Positions 20,431 to 31,813 of a DNA stretch of 64,000 bases are shown in pieces. The notes beneath the pieces are model-generated. The model was given only the letters and a program-made list of their open reading frames with translations, did not search any database and was not told the DNA's origin. Within the stretch, counting starts at the first letter, position 1; every line of letters starts with the position of its first letter. The DNA is from Balanoglossus misakiensis (Eukaryota > Hemichordata). The position numbers and the translations under genes were made by a program. Location: assembly GCA_040954595.2 (NCBI GenBank), contig CM082595.2, positions 8,432,001 to 8,496,000 on the forward strand, written 5' to 3'.

Positions 20431-22407
20431 ATGCCAGACTTTAGCCCTGAAGCGTTTATGAAGGAGCCCGATCAAGATGTGTTTGATTCTCTCAGAAAAG
20501 AACAGCTTATCATATTAGCACAGTTTCTAAAGGTCCCTGTTAAAAGGTCTATGAGAAAATTAGAGATACAATACAAGGTAGCGAAACATTTGGTTGATTT
20601 GGATGCGTTTGATGAGACTGCTCTAAAATGTTACGTTTCCGAGTCTAATGAAATAGAACTTAAAAAATTAGAAACCCAGTTAGAACTTAAGAGAATTGAA
20701 CTTCAAATGCAACTTGAAGAGAAGGGGAGAGAAGAAAGATTAGAACTACAACGGATGGAATTAGAAATGAAAAGATTAGAGTTAGGTGGTAGGTCAGGTT
20801 ATCTTGAGACATCTTCAAGTTCGTACAGTTTTGACGTCACAAAACATTTTAAATTGGTTCCTCATTTCCAGGAGAAAGATGTCGATAAATATTTTCTTCA
20901 TTTCGAGAAAGTTGCTGAAAGTATGAAGTGGCCTAAAGAATTTTGGTGCATGCTTTTGCAGAGTGCTTTGGTTGGTAAAGCCAGAGAGGTTTACATACAA
21001 TTGTCAGTTGAGCAAGCTTCTGATTATAACACTGTTAAAGAATTAATACTTAAGGGCTACGAGTTGGTCCCGGAAGCTTACCGTCAGAAGTTTCGAGATT
21101 GTGAGAAAGCAAGGGATCAAACTTATGTTGAATTCGCTCGAACAAAAGAGCAGCTGTTTGACCGTTGGTGTTTTTCTGAGAAGGTTGATGATAAATTTGA
21201 AAAGCTACGACAGCTTGTCTTGATTGAAGAGTTCAAAAAATGTATACATGGGGATATCAGAACGTTTATCGGGGAACAAAAAGCAGAAACGTTGGACGTT
21301 GCTTCACGTTTGGCCGATGATTATTCATTGATTCATAAAACACAGGTTGTCAACAAACCATCCCAGTCATTTTCATATAGAAATAACACAGGGAAATTTA
21401 ACTCGCTGTCTCCAAAAGATAGTCAGTTTTCGTACAAATCAAATAGCAGTTCACAAAGTTCCCGTGTGAACTCAAAGCCTACCGATGTCAAGCCACAAGT
21501 TCCCCCTACTGGAAGGCATTTTGGTACCATCACTTGTAGTTACTGTAAGAAAGAGGGTCATTTGATATCAGATTGTTTCAAATTGAAAAGAAAACGGGAA
21601 AATAATCAAAGTGCAGGATACAAGCCAACTGGCTTTATTGCTTCATCATCCAGACTTGAGTCTAATGATATTAATGATGTGGTTAACACATTTTCTGAGG
21701 TTGAATTTCCAGCCAAGGAAGTCAAGAGGAAATCTCACGATAGCATTATGGGTATTTTCGGACCATTTATTCATGATGGTTTTGTATCACTTTCAAGTGA
21801 TTTGTCTTGTGCGACTCCTGTTAAGATTTTAAGAGATACTGGGGCTTCTCAGTCTCTTTTGTTGGTAGATACATTGCCGTTTTCTGAAGAGTCGTTTTCA
21901 GGTTCAAACGTTCTTATTAAAGGTGTAGATTCTATTGAGTATACACCTGTTCCACTCCATAATGTGTATTTGTCTTCGGACTTAGTTTCAGGGCCTGTGA
22001 CTTTGGGTATTAGGCCTTCTTTACCTTTTGAGGGGATTCACCTTCTTCTTGGAAATGACATTGCGGGGGACAGAGTTGTTACAAATACACTTGTGACGGA
22101 CAAACCTTGTCTTAATCAAGACCAAGATCCAATTGAACAGGAAATTCCTGATTTGTATCCTGCCTGTGCAGTTACTCGAGCTATGTCGAGAAAAACGTCA
22201 GAAAATCTTGATGAGTTTAAAACAAACGTCAAAGACGTTGATTTGGCTGACACGTTTCTTAGTCGAGTGTTTGATGCCCAATTAAATGAAACTCCCTCTG
22301 ATCAAAGTGAAATATCTTCTAGGTCACATCTTATTGATGAACAACATAGGGATCTTGAGATTTCATGCTTGTTTGATAGAGTTACTGATGAGACTGATAT
22401 TTCATAG
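20431..22407 (+). CDS. Gag-protease region of Gmr1-like element, ends at an in-frame TAG
   Basis: ATG at 20431 starts 658 codons. Order: a charged coiled coil (about residues 70-115, rich in ELK/LEL), a capsid-like helical region, a SCAN-like stretch (about 214-296: YRQKFRDCEKA ... LRQLVLIEEF ... SRLADDY), a zinc knuckle CSYCKKEGHLISDC (about 368-381), and an aspartic protease with DTGAS (about 468) and LLLGNDIAG. The frame stops at TAG (22405-22407), yet the same frame continues directly into the integrase zinc domain. The stop is therefore either a read-through site or a disabling mutation. Confidence 0.88.
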   Translation: MPDFSPEAFMKEPDQDVFDSLRKEQLIILAQFLKVPVKRSMRKLEIQYKVAKHLVDLDAFDETALKCYVSESNEIELKKLETQLELKRIELQMQLEEKGREERLELQRMELEMKRLELGGRSGYLETSSSSYSFDVTKHFKLVPHFQEKDVDKYFLHFEKVAESMKWPKEFWCMLLQSALVGKAREVYIQLSVEQASDYNTVKELILKGYELVPEAYRQKFRDCEKARDQTYVEFARTKEQLFDRWCFSEKVDDKFEKLRQLVLIEEFKKCIHGDIRTFIGEQKAETLDVASRLADDYSLIHKTQVVNKPSQSFSYRNNTGKFNSLSPKDSQFSYKSNSSSQSSRVNSKPTDVKPQVPPTGRHFGTITCSYCKKEGHLISDCFKLKRKRENNQSAGYKPTGFIASSSRLESNDINDVVNTFSEVEFPAKEVKRKSHDSIMGIFGPFIHDGFVSLSSDLSCATPVKILRDTGASQSLLLVDTLPFSEESFSGSNVLIKGVDSIEYTPVPLHNVYLSSDLVSGPVTLGIRPSLPFEGIHLLLGNDIAGDRVVTNTLVTDKPCLNQDQDPIEQEIPDLYPACAVTRAMSRKTSENLDEFKTNVKDVDLADTFLSRVFDAQLNETPSDQSEISSRSHLIDEQHRDLEISCLFDRVTDETDIS

Positions 22408-25120
22408 AATTCTGTCTGTTATTATACAAAATCTGGCATACTCATGCGTAAATGGAGACCTCCAGATGTTTTAGTAAGTGATGTTTGGGCAGTGAAACAT
22501 CAAATTGTTGTTCCAAAGTCTTACCGTACAGAAATACTCCGCCTTGCCCATGAAACGCCCATGGCTGGTCACCTTGGTATAAGGAAAACATATCACAAAG
22601 TTCTTGGTCATTTTTACTGGCCCGGTATTCGGAAAGATGTTGCACAATTCTGTAAGTCTTGCCACACATGTCAAATGGTAGGGAAGCCAAATCAAACCAT
22701 TCCAAAAGCTCCTTTACAGCCAATTCCTGCATTTCATGAACCATTTAGTACTCATAGATTGTGTGGGCCCCCTACCCAAAACCAGATCAGGAAATCAATA
22801 TATGTTGACAATAATGTGTACAAGTACTCGCTTCCCTGAAGCCATACCTCTCAGAGATATAAAAGCTAGAACTATAGTGAAAGCTTTAGTCAAGTTTTTT
22901 ACACTTTTTGGTCTTCCGAAGTCTGTCCAGTCTGATCAAGGTTCAAATTTCATGTCTGGAATTTTCCAACAAGTCATGGATCAGCTAGGCATTAAGCAGT
23001 ATAGGTCTTCTGCGTATCATCCTGAGAGCCAAGGTGCTCTTGAACGGTTCCATCAAACTTTGAAAAACATGATTAGGGCGTATTGTTTTGACACAGAACA
23101 GCATTGGGATGATGGGATTCATTTTCTTCTATTTGCAGTGCGAGAGTCTGTTCAAGAATCATTGGGTTTTAGCCCATTTGAACTTGTGTTTGGGCATACT
23201 GTGCGGGGACCACTTAAATTGCTTAAAGAAAAGTTCTTATCAGATGAAAGTGAGAGTTTGAACCTCTTAGAATATGTATCCGATTTTCGTAGCAGACTTT
23301 CTAGGGCGTGTGAATTGGCTAAAGAAAACCTGAAGTCATCACAAAGGTCTATGAAAGCAAAATATGATAGAAATACTTCCAAACAGAAATTTGTGCCTGG
23401 CCAAAAGGTGCTAGTTTTTCTTCCGGTTCCCGGAAAGTCACTCCAAGCCCGCTATTTCGGTCCTTACACCATTGATAAGAAGTTGACTGATCTAAATTAT
23501 GTTGTGGTAACTCCTGACAGGCGTAAACAAAAACAGTTGTGTCATGTAAATATGCTTAAACCCTACATAGAAAGAAATAGGTCCAATACTAAAGTTGCAG
23601 TTGCACAACCTGTCAATGCAGTCAATTCCAATATTTGTAATGATAGGGAAGTTGATTTGTGTGAAAACATTCTATGTGACCGACTGAGCACAGCCAGACT
23701 CCAAAACTCTGATATTCTCCAAGATATGGACTCCAAGTTGTCACATCTCCATCCGTCACAGCAACAAGATGTGAAAGAACTGATTCAGGAATACAGACAT
23801 TTGTTTGTGGATATTCCATCAAGGACAAACATCATTCATCACGATGTTGATGTGGGCGATTCCCGGCCAGTGAAACAACATCCATATAGACTGAATCCCA
23901 ACAAAGCGAAATACCTCCGTGAGGAGGTGGAATATTTGCTTGACAATGACTTCATTGAAAGAAGTAAAAGTAACTGGAGTTCACCCTGCATCCTCGTTCC
24001 CAAACCTGATGGAAGCTACCGAATGTGTACGGATTACAGAAAGGTCAACGCCCTTACAAAGACAGACTCTTTTCCTATTCCCAGGATTAACGACTGCATT
24101 GATCGAGTGGGGAAAGCCAACTATGTAACCAAATTTGATCTGCTCAAGGGCTTCTGGCAAGTCCCTCTGACAGATCATGCCCGGGAAATATCCGCCTTTG
24201 TTACACCCGATGGATTGTTCCAGTACAAAGTGATGCCATTTGGAATGAAAAACTCACCAGCGACATTTCAGCGCATGATGAATGACGTCACATCTGGACT
24301 AGATGGATGCGACGCCTATGTCGACGACGTACTGATATATTCGGACACCTGGGATGAACACATGAAAATGATGCGAACGTTCTTTGAACGATTAAGTAAA
24401 GCAAAGTTGACTGTCAATTTGACAAAAACTGCTTTTGGTTGCGCACAAGTGACATACCTAGGACACATTTTCGGTCAGGGCGAGGTAAAGCCAATTAACG
24501 CCAAAGTCAGTGCGATTTCTAATTTTCAACCGCCAAATTGTAAGAAACAGCTGATGCGCTTTCTTGGTATGGCTGGATACTATAGGAAATTCTGTCCAAA
24601 TTTCTCCACCATTTCTGAGCCTTTGACTCGTTTACTCAGAAAGAATACGAAATTCGTTTGGTCAGATCAGTGTCAGCAGTCATTCGACAAGTTGAAAGTC
24701 ATACTGAGAAGTGCCCCAGTTCTCTCAGCGCCAAATTTCAGTTTTCCATTCAAATTAGCGGCAGACGCAAGTGATGTAGCCGCTGGCGCCGTTTTATTGC
24801 AAGAAGATGATCAGGGAATAGATCATCCTATTTGTTACTTTTCACGCAAGTTTAACAACTCGCAGAGAAATTACTCTACCATTGAAAAAGAGTGTTTATC
24901 ATTGATATTAGCTTTACAGCAATTTGAGGTCTATGTGACTGCTTCAAATTTCCCAATAGTTGTCTACATTGATCACAACCCTCTCGTATTTCTACAAAAA
25001 ATAAGAGGCAGGAATCAAAGGTTGTTGAGATGGAGCTTGATGTTGCAGGAATTTAACCTTGACATCAGACATATCAAGGGTAAAGATAATTTAATTGCAG
25101 ACTGTCTTTCTCGCGTTTAG
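22408..25120 (+). pseudogene. Integrase-RT-RNase H region of Gmr1-like element (one frameshift)
   Basis: The frame follows directly on the TAG. Integrase has an HHCC zinc finger (HETPMAGH ... CKSCHTC), then a frameshift at about 22,745-22,770. The DDE core continues in the new frame with IDCVGP, SDQGSNF and GALERFH, so all three acidic residues are kept. A GPY/F-type module (RYFGPYTID) follows. Then comes RT with KFDLLKGFWQVP, MPFGMKNSPATFQ and YVDDVLIYSD, and RNase H with AADASDVAAGAVL and IEKECLSLI, ending ADCLSRV at 25120. Integrase before RT defines the Gmr1 type. Apart from the TAG and frameshift the region is intact. Confidence 0.9.
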
Positions 25121-25176
25121 AATTCTAAGTAATTGTAAGAGAATTGTAAAAAAAATTTTTTGTAAAAACTTTTCTT

Positions 25177-25192
25177 TAAGGGGGGGGGGGTG
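25177..25192 (+). promoter_or_regulatory. Polypurine tract
   Basis: TTAAG followed by a run of G immediately before the 3' LTR. This is the expected site for plus-strand priming. Confidence 0.8.
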
Positions 25193-25770
25193 TGTGATGA
25201 TGAGGTCATTTTAGTGTGACCTTTACTGGCTAGTAAGATTTCTTTTGTTTTGGGTGACCAGGTGTTGATGAATATTCATTTGATTGACATGTATAAATAC
25301 ACATGCTACCATGTGGTCAGGGGGCTATTTTTTTCGCTGGACACTGTGCCGGTAACTTCAGTGCTGGGGACTCCATGCTGCTGTTTGGGACCTTTCGCAG
25401 GCCGTTTTGTTTGACTTCAAGGACTTCAGAAGTTGTGAGTGCATGCACACCACTTGGACCTAAACCAGACTTTGCTGCTGTTTTGTTTGACTTCGAGTTG
25501 TAAGTACACACCACTCGGACTGAAACCAGACTTTCCTGTACGTCGGAAGTCTTTGACTTTACTGCATATTTGCTGCTCGTGTGCTTCACGACTGGAGTCC
25601 TAGCTGAGTATATGGAGTGCTGTGTGTGTTGCTCAGTTTGGTTCGCATTCATTGTTTTATGACCTGTTAATCCCTTTTTGCCTGCAACTTAATTTTGTTA
25701 GTATAGCGAATAGCCATTAAATACTTTTTATAAAAGGAAAACCACTGACTTCGCCCTTTCTGTCATAACA
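25193..25770 (+). repeat. 3' LTR of Gmr1-like element
   Basis: 578 bp, the same length as the 5' LTR and identical to it wherever compared by eye. It is followed directly by satellite (TTTTGCAAAG). Confidence 0.93.
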
Positions 25771-28700
25771 TTTTGCAAAGTTGAAAAATTGTCATTTTTG
25801 GATGATGTTCATGAGCTATAACCCATGATTTTTTTCTTCAAAAATGTGAAGAAATTTTGAACTTTCGCAAAGTCGAAAAATTGTTATTTTTGGATGATTT
25901 TCGAGAGCTAAAACCCATGTTTTTTTTTTTTCAAAAATGTGAAGAGATGTTGAACTTTCGCAAAGTAGAAATATTGTCATTTTGGACGATTTTCATGACT
26001 ATAACCCATGATTTTTTTTAAAAAAGTGAAGAAATTTAGAAATTTCGCAAAGTCGAAAACTTGTCATTTTTGGATGATGTTCATGAGCTATAACCCATGA
26101 TTTTTTTCTTCAAAAATGTGAAGAAATTTTGAACTTTCGCAAAGTCGAAAACTTGTTATTTTTGGATGATTTTCGAGAGCTAAAACCCATGTTTTTTTTT
26201 TTTTAAAGCGAAGAAATGTTGAACTTTCGCAAAGTCTAAAAATAGTCATTTTTGCACGATTTTCAGGACCTATAAGCCATGATTTTCTTCAAAAAATGAA
26301 GAAATTTTGAAATTTCGCAAAGTCGAAATTTTTTTATTTTTAGGTGATTTTTATGACCCATGATTCTTTCAAAAAATGAAGAAATTTTGAACTTTCGCAA
26401 TGTGGAAAAAATTATCTTTTTAGGATGATTTTCATGAGCTATAACCCATGATTTTTTTCAAAAAAGTGAAGAAATTTAGAAATTTCGCAAGGTCGAAAAA
26501 TTGTAATTTTTTGATGGTTTTCATGAGCTGTAACCCATTATTTTTTTCTCCAAAAAGTGAAGAAATTTAGAAATTTCGCAAAGTCGAAATTTTTTTATCT
26601 TTGGGTGATTTTTATGACCCATGATTTTTTTCAAAAAATGAAGACATTTTGAACTTTCAAAATGTGGAAAAATTGTCATTTTTGGATGATGTTCATGAGC
26701 TATAACCCATGATTTTTTTCAAAAAATGAAAACAATTTGAAATTTCGCAAAGTCGAAAAATCGTAATTTTTGATGGTTTTCATAAGCTGTAACCCATGAT
26801 TTTTTTCACGAAAACCTAGAAATTTTGAACATTCACAAAGTCAAACAATAGTTATTTTTTGATGGTTTTCATGAGCTGTAACCCATAATTTTTTTCAAGA
26901 AAACGAAGAAATTTTGAACTTTCGCAATGTGGAAAAATTGTCATTTTTGGATGATTTTCATGAGCTATAACCCATGATTTTTTTCAAAAAAGTGAAGAAA
27001 TTTAGAAAGTTCGCAAAGTCGAAAAATTGTCATTTTTGGATGATGTTCATGAGCTATAACCCATGATTTTTTTCTTCAAAAATGTGAAGAAATTTTGAAC
27101 TTTCGTAAAGTCGAAAAATTGTTATTTTTGGATGATTTTCGAGAGCTAAACCCCATGTTTTTTTTTTCAAAAATGTGAAGAGATGTTGAACTTTCGCAAA
27201 GTCGAAATATTGTCATTTTGGACGATTTTCATGACTATAACCCATGATTTATTTTTAAAAAGTGAAGAAATTTAGAAATTTCGCAAAGTCGAAAAATTGT
27301 CATTTTTGGATGATGTTCATGAGCTATAACCCATGATTTTTTTCAAAAAAGTGAAGAAATTTAGAAATTTCGCAAAGTCGAAATATTTTTATTTTTGGGT
27401 GATTTTTATGACCCATGATTTTTTTCAAAAAATGAAGACATTTTGAACTTTCAAAATGTGGAAAAATTGTCATTTTTGGATGATGTTCATGAGCTATAAC
27501 CCATGATTTTTTTTCAAAAAATGAAAACAATTTGAAATTTCGCAAAGTCGAAAACTCGTAATTTTTGATGGTTTTCATAAGCTGTAACCCATGATTTTTT
27601 TCACGAAAACCTAGAAATTTTGAACATTCACAAAGTCAAACAATAGTTATTTTTTGATGGTTTTCATGAGCTGTAACCCATAATTTTTTTCAAGAAAACG
27701 AAGAAATTTTGAACTTTCGCAATGTGGAAAGATTGTCATTTTTGGATGATTTTCATGAGCTATAACCCATGATTTTTTCAAAAAAGTGAAGAAATTTTGA
27801 ACTTTCGCAATGTGGAAAAAGTGTATCTTTTGATGATTTTCATAAGCTATAACCCATGATTTTTTCAAAAATGTGAAGATATTTTGAACTTTCGCAAAGT
27901 CGAAATATTGTCATTTTTGGATGATTAGCATGAGCTATAACGCATGATTTTTTTCTTCAAAAATGTGAATAAATTTTGAACTTTCGCAATACTGAAAAAT
28001 TGTAATTTTGGATGATTTTCATAAGCTATAACCCATGATTTTTTTCAAAAAGCGAAGAAATTTTGAACTTTCGCAAAGTCGAAAAATTTTAATTTTTTGA
28101 TGGTTTTCATGAGCTGTAAACCATAATTTTTTTCAAGAAAATTATCTTTTTAGGATGATTTTCATGAGCTATAACCCATGATTTTTTTCAAAAAAGTGAA
28201 GAAATTTAGAAATTTCGCAAGGTCGAAAAATTGTAATTTTTTGATGGTTTTCATGAGCTGTAACCCATTATTTTTTTTTCCAAAAAGTGAAGAAATTTAG
28301 AAATTTCGCAAAGTCGAAAAATTGTTATTTTTGGTTCAAAAATGTGATGAGATGTTGAACTTTCGCAAAGTCGAAATATTGTCATTTTGGACGATTTTCA
28401 TGACTCATGATTTTTTTTCAAAAAAGTGAAGGAATTTTGAATTTTCGCAAAGTCTAAAAATAGTCATTTTTGGACGATTTTCAGGACCTATAACCCGTTA
28501 TTTTCTTCAAAAAATGAAGAAATTTTGAAATTTCGCAAAGTTGAAAAATTCTCATTTTTGGATGATGTTCATTAGCTATAACCCATGATTTTTTTCTTCA
28601 AAAATGTGAAGAAAATTTGAACTTTCGCAATGTGGACGAATTGTCATTTTTGGATAATTTTCATGAGCTATAACCCATGATTTTTTTCAAGAAAACGAAG

Positions 28701-29742
28701 AAATTTTGAACTTTCGCAATGTGGAAAGATTGTCATTTTTGGATGATTTTCATGAGCTATAACCCATGATTTTTTCAAAAAAGTGAAGAAATTTTGAACT
28801 TTCGCAATGTGGAAAAAGTGTATCTTTTGATGATTTCCATAAGCTATAACCCATGATTTTTTCAAAAATGTGAAGATATTTTGAACTTTCGCAAAGTCGA
28901 AATATTGTCATTTTTGGATGATTAGCATGAGCTATAACGCATGATTTTTTTCTTCAAAAATGTGAATAAATTTTGAACTTTCGCAATACTGAAAAATTGT
29001 AATTTTGGATGATTTTCATAAGCTATAACCCATGATTTTTTTCAAAAAGCGAAGAAATTTTGAACTTTCGCAAAGTCGAAAAATTTTAATTTTTTGATGG
29101 TTTTCATGAGCTGTAAACCATAATTTTTTTCAAGAAAATTATCTTTTTAGGATGATTTTCATGAGCTATAACCCATGATTTTTTTCAAAAAAGTGAAGAA
29201 ATTTAGAAATTTCGCAAGGTCGAAAAATTGTAATTTTTTGATGGTTTTCATGAGCTGTAACCCATTATTTTTTTTTCCAAAAAGTGAAGAAATTTAGAAA
29301 TTTCGCAAAGTCGAAAAATTGTTATTTTTGGTTCAAAAATGTGATGAGATGTTGAACTTTCGCAAAGTCGAAATATTGTCATTTTGGACGATTTTCATGA
29401 CTCATGATTTTTTTTCAAAAAAGTGAAGGAATTTTGAATTTTCGCAAAGTCTAAAAATAGTCATTTTTGGACGATTTTCAGGACCTATAACCCGTTATTT
29501 TCTTCAAAAAATGAAGAAATTTTGAAATTTCGCAAAGTTGAAAAATTCTCATTTTTGGATGATGTTCATTAGCTATAACCCATGATTTTTTTCTTCAAAA
29601 ATGTGAAGAAAATTTGAACTTTCGCAATGTGGACAAATTGTCATTTTTGGATAATTTTCATGAGCTATAACCCATGATTTTTTTCTTTTGAACTTTATGA
29701 AGGTAACCCATAATTGTTTTCAAGAAAACGAAGAAATTTTGA
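25771..29742 (+). repeat. 85-92-bp satellite array, segment 2, with higher-order repeats
   Basis: Same satellite as at 17.4 kb. Two higher-order periods are visible. A block including the rare variant TTTGAACATTCACAAAG recurs at about 26,826 and 27,613 (about 787 bp, also at 18,598). A 997-bp block (for example GTGGAAAGATTG at 27724 and 28721; TTGGTTC at 28331 and 29328) is repeated almost unchanged. Confidence 0.92.
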
Positions 29743-29853
29743 ACTTGAAAACCGCTACTTTTCCATATCTTTGCATCCAGAGCAGATATGCTTATTGCTA
29801 TGTTGCTATGTCCTCAAATGGGACCACAGTGTCCTTGACGCTATTTTTTTTAA
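29743..29853 (-). mobile_element. Internal-deletion remnant of the 239-bp-repeat composite element
   Basis: ACTTGAAAACCGCT, which elsewhere lies beside the microsatellite end of the composite element, is joined directly to the opposite end (CAGATATGCTTATTGC ... GTGTCCTTGACGCTA). The whole tandem-repeat core is missing. Orientation matches the minus-strand copies at 55-63 kb. Confidence 0.65.
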
Positions 29854-30869
29854 AAGTGAAGACATTTTGAACTTTCGCAAAGTCTAAAAATAGTCATTTT
29901 TGAACAATTTTCAGGACCTATAACCTATAACACATGATTTTTTTTTCAAAAATGTGAAAGTATTTTGAACTTTCGCAAAGTCGAAATATTGTCATTTTTT
30001 GATGATTTTCAAGAGCTAAAATCCATGATTTTTTTCAAAAAAGTGAAGACATTTTGAACTTTCGCAAAGTCGAAAAATTGTAATGTTTTGATGGTTTTCA
30101 TGAGCTCTAACCCATGACTTTTTTCAAAAAAGCGAAGAAATTTTGAACTTTCGCAAAATCGAAAAATTGTAATTTTTTTGATGGTTTTCATGAGCTGTAA
30201 CCCATGACTTTTTTCAAAAAATGAAGAAATTTTGAACTTCGCAAAGTCGAAAAATTGTAATGTTTTGATGGTTTTCATGAGCTGTAACCCATGATTTTTT
30301 TTCAAGAAAACGAAGAAATTTTGAACTTTCGCAAAGTCGAAAAATTGTTATTTTTGGATGATTTTCTCTTGAAAATCATCGAAAAATAACCCATGATTTT
30401 TCTTCCAAAAATGTGAAGAGACGTTGAACTTTCGCAAAGTCGAAATATTGTCATTTTTGGACGATTTTCATTACCCATAATTTTTTTTTCAAAAAGGTGA
30501 AGAAATTTTGAACTTTCGCAAAGTCTAAAAATAGTAATTTTTGCACGATTTTCAGGACCTATAACCCATGATTTTCTTCAAAAAAATGGAGAAATTTTGA
30601 AATTTCGCAAAGTCGTATTTTTTTTATTTTTAGGTGAATTTTATGACCCATGATTTTTTTCAAAAAAGTGAAGAAATTTTGAACTTTCGCAAAGTCGAAA
30701 AATTGGCATTTTTGGATGATTTTCATGAGCTATAACCCATGTTTTTTTTTATTTTGAAATTTCGCAAAGTAACCCATGATTTTTTTCAAAAATGAAGAAA
30801 TTTTGAACTTTCGCAAAGTCGAAAAATTGTAATTTTCTGATGGTTTTCATGAGCTGTAACCCATTATTT
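29854..30869 (+). repeat. 85-92-bp satellite array, segment 3
   Basis: Same satellite. At 30350-30395 it contains a 36-bp palindrome (GGATGATTTTC, four bases, GAAAATCATC), which is the paralogous empty site of the LINE fragments at 34.9 and 46.5 kb. Confidence 0.9.
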
Positions 30870-31674
30870 TGTAGCGGTTGAATTATCAGTCTTCGCTATA
30901 TTTCTGGGGACGTACGTAGATTGCATTGGTATAGACGCGATTTGATAATAGTTTGGGCATAGCAGAAACTGTTCACGTGACACTTTCCCGCGCTATCCAT
31001 ATTTGGTAGTTAGTTTGATACTTTTCTGCGAGTTTCTATTGGCTGACATGCCTTGTTTTCGTTGTTGAGTTTTGGGGCAGAGAGAGAGAGTAAGTGACCG
31101 TAATGGCGAAGTAGCAGTGTGTGCAGAGAGACGCGAGGAGAAAGGGTAAGAAACTCGAGCAAGGACTACGAGAGCCGTCTAGCGTGGCAAGCGCTGCTCT
31201 CAAAAGCTCGTAGTTTGCCGTTCCTAGTTCCGCGGGTGGCGATGTATCCCGTCTATTGAACTTCCTTTAGAGTACGGGCAGATCGAGACTGGAGACGAGT
31301 GAGATAGAGATTAGCAGCGTAGAACAGGGACGACGTGACCAGACTGCCGTGTTGTATTCCTTCTGAGTTGTGTTGATGAAATAAATACAGTGGGGGAAGT
31401 TGTAACCGCATTGCTGTGTGGACTGATAGTTTTGTGATAAATCCAGGCGTGTGAGGCCGCTAACCTTGCAGCGATCTCCCGGCCGCTTGAGAACTTTCTC
31501 GACCTAGGTATGGACTTATCATTGGTGGCAGCGAAAATCTATGAACCCAGCCGGACACGTCACACTCGTGACTGTCGGCGTATGTGAATATTGGTGACAG
31601 CAGGACGGTGTACGAAATACCCGAGCATCCCGTGGCGTCCGACGGGCTGATCCGACGGCCGGGCAAACGCCACA
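30870..31674 (+). mobile_element. Putative solo LTR, 805 bp (copy 1)
   Basis: It starts TGTAGCGG and ends CGCCACA, giving short inverted ends TGTRGCG, and is flanked by ATTT on both sides. It contains a GA-rich tract, AATAAATACAG (about 31,380) as a possible poly(A) signal, and is much more GC-rich than the satellite. No coding sequence is present. A second 805-bp copy lies at 36464. Alternatively it may be a non-autonomous DNA element; the LTR reading is inferred from the TG...CA ends, length and 4-bp duplication. Confidence 0.6.
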
Positions 31675-31813
31675 ATTTTTTTCAGGAAAACGAAGAAATT
31701 TTGAACTTTCGCAATTTGGAAAAATTGTCATTTTTGGATGTTTTTCATGAGCTATAACCCATGATTTTTTTTCAAAAAGTGAAGAAATTTAGAAATTTCG
31801 CAAAGTCGAAAAA
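31675..31813 (+). repeat. Satellite, segment 4
   Basis: About 1.5 units of the 88-bp satellite between the solo LTR and the composite element. Confidence 0.85.

Larger units (their letters stand above)
19751..25770 (+). mobile_element. Full-length Gmr1-like Ty3/gypsy LTR retrotransposon
   Basis: Two 578-bp LTRs bound a 4.9-kb interior with a tRNA-Pro-type primer site, a gag-protease region, integrase, RT/RNase H and a G-rich polypurine tract. Integrase lies before RT, the reverse of normal Ty3/gypsy order and the hallmark of the Gmr1 group described from deuterostomes. By eye the LTRs are identical, so the insertion is recent. Flanks are CTTT and TTTT, compatible with a short duplication that has one mismatch. 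It interrupts the 88-bp satellite. One in-frame TAG and one frameshift break the pol region. Confidence 0.93.

Noticed and set aside
19861-25652. 66-aa plus and 111-aa minus frames inside both LTRs of the Gmr1-like element
   Set aside because: LTR sequence; no recognisable protein features, and the frames are identical because the LTRs are.
17261-30305. Minus-strand open frames such as those at 17261, 19097, 27324, 27647, 28668 and 30009 with repeated SSKFLHFFEKKSWV-like peptides
   Set aside because: They are translations of the 88-bp satellite. Units near 90 bp (30 codons) keep a frame open by chance. The peptide repeats follow the DNA repeat and have no start or domain logic.
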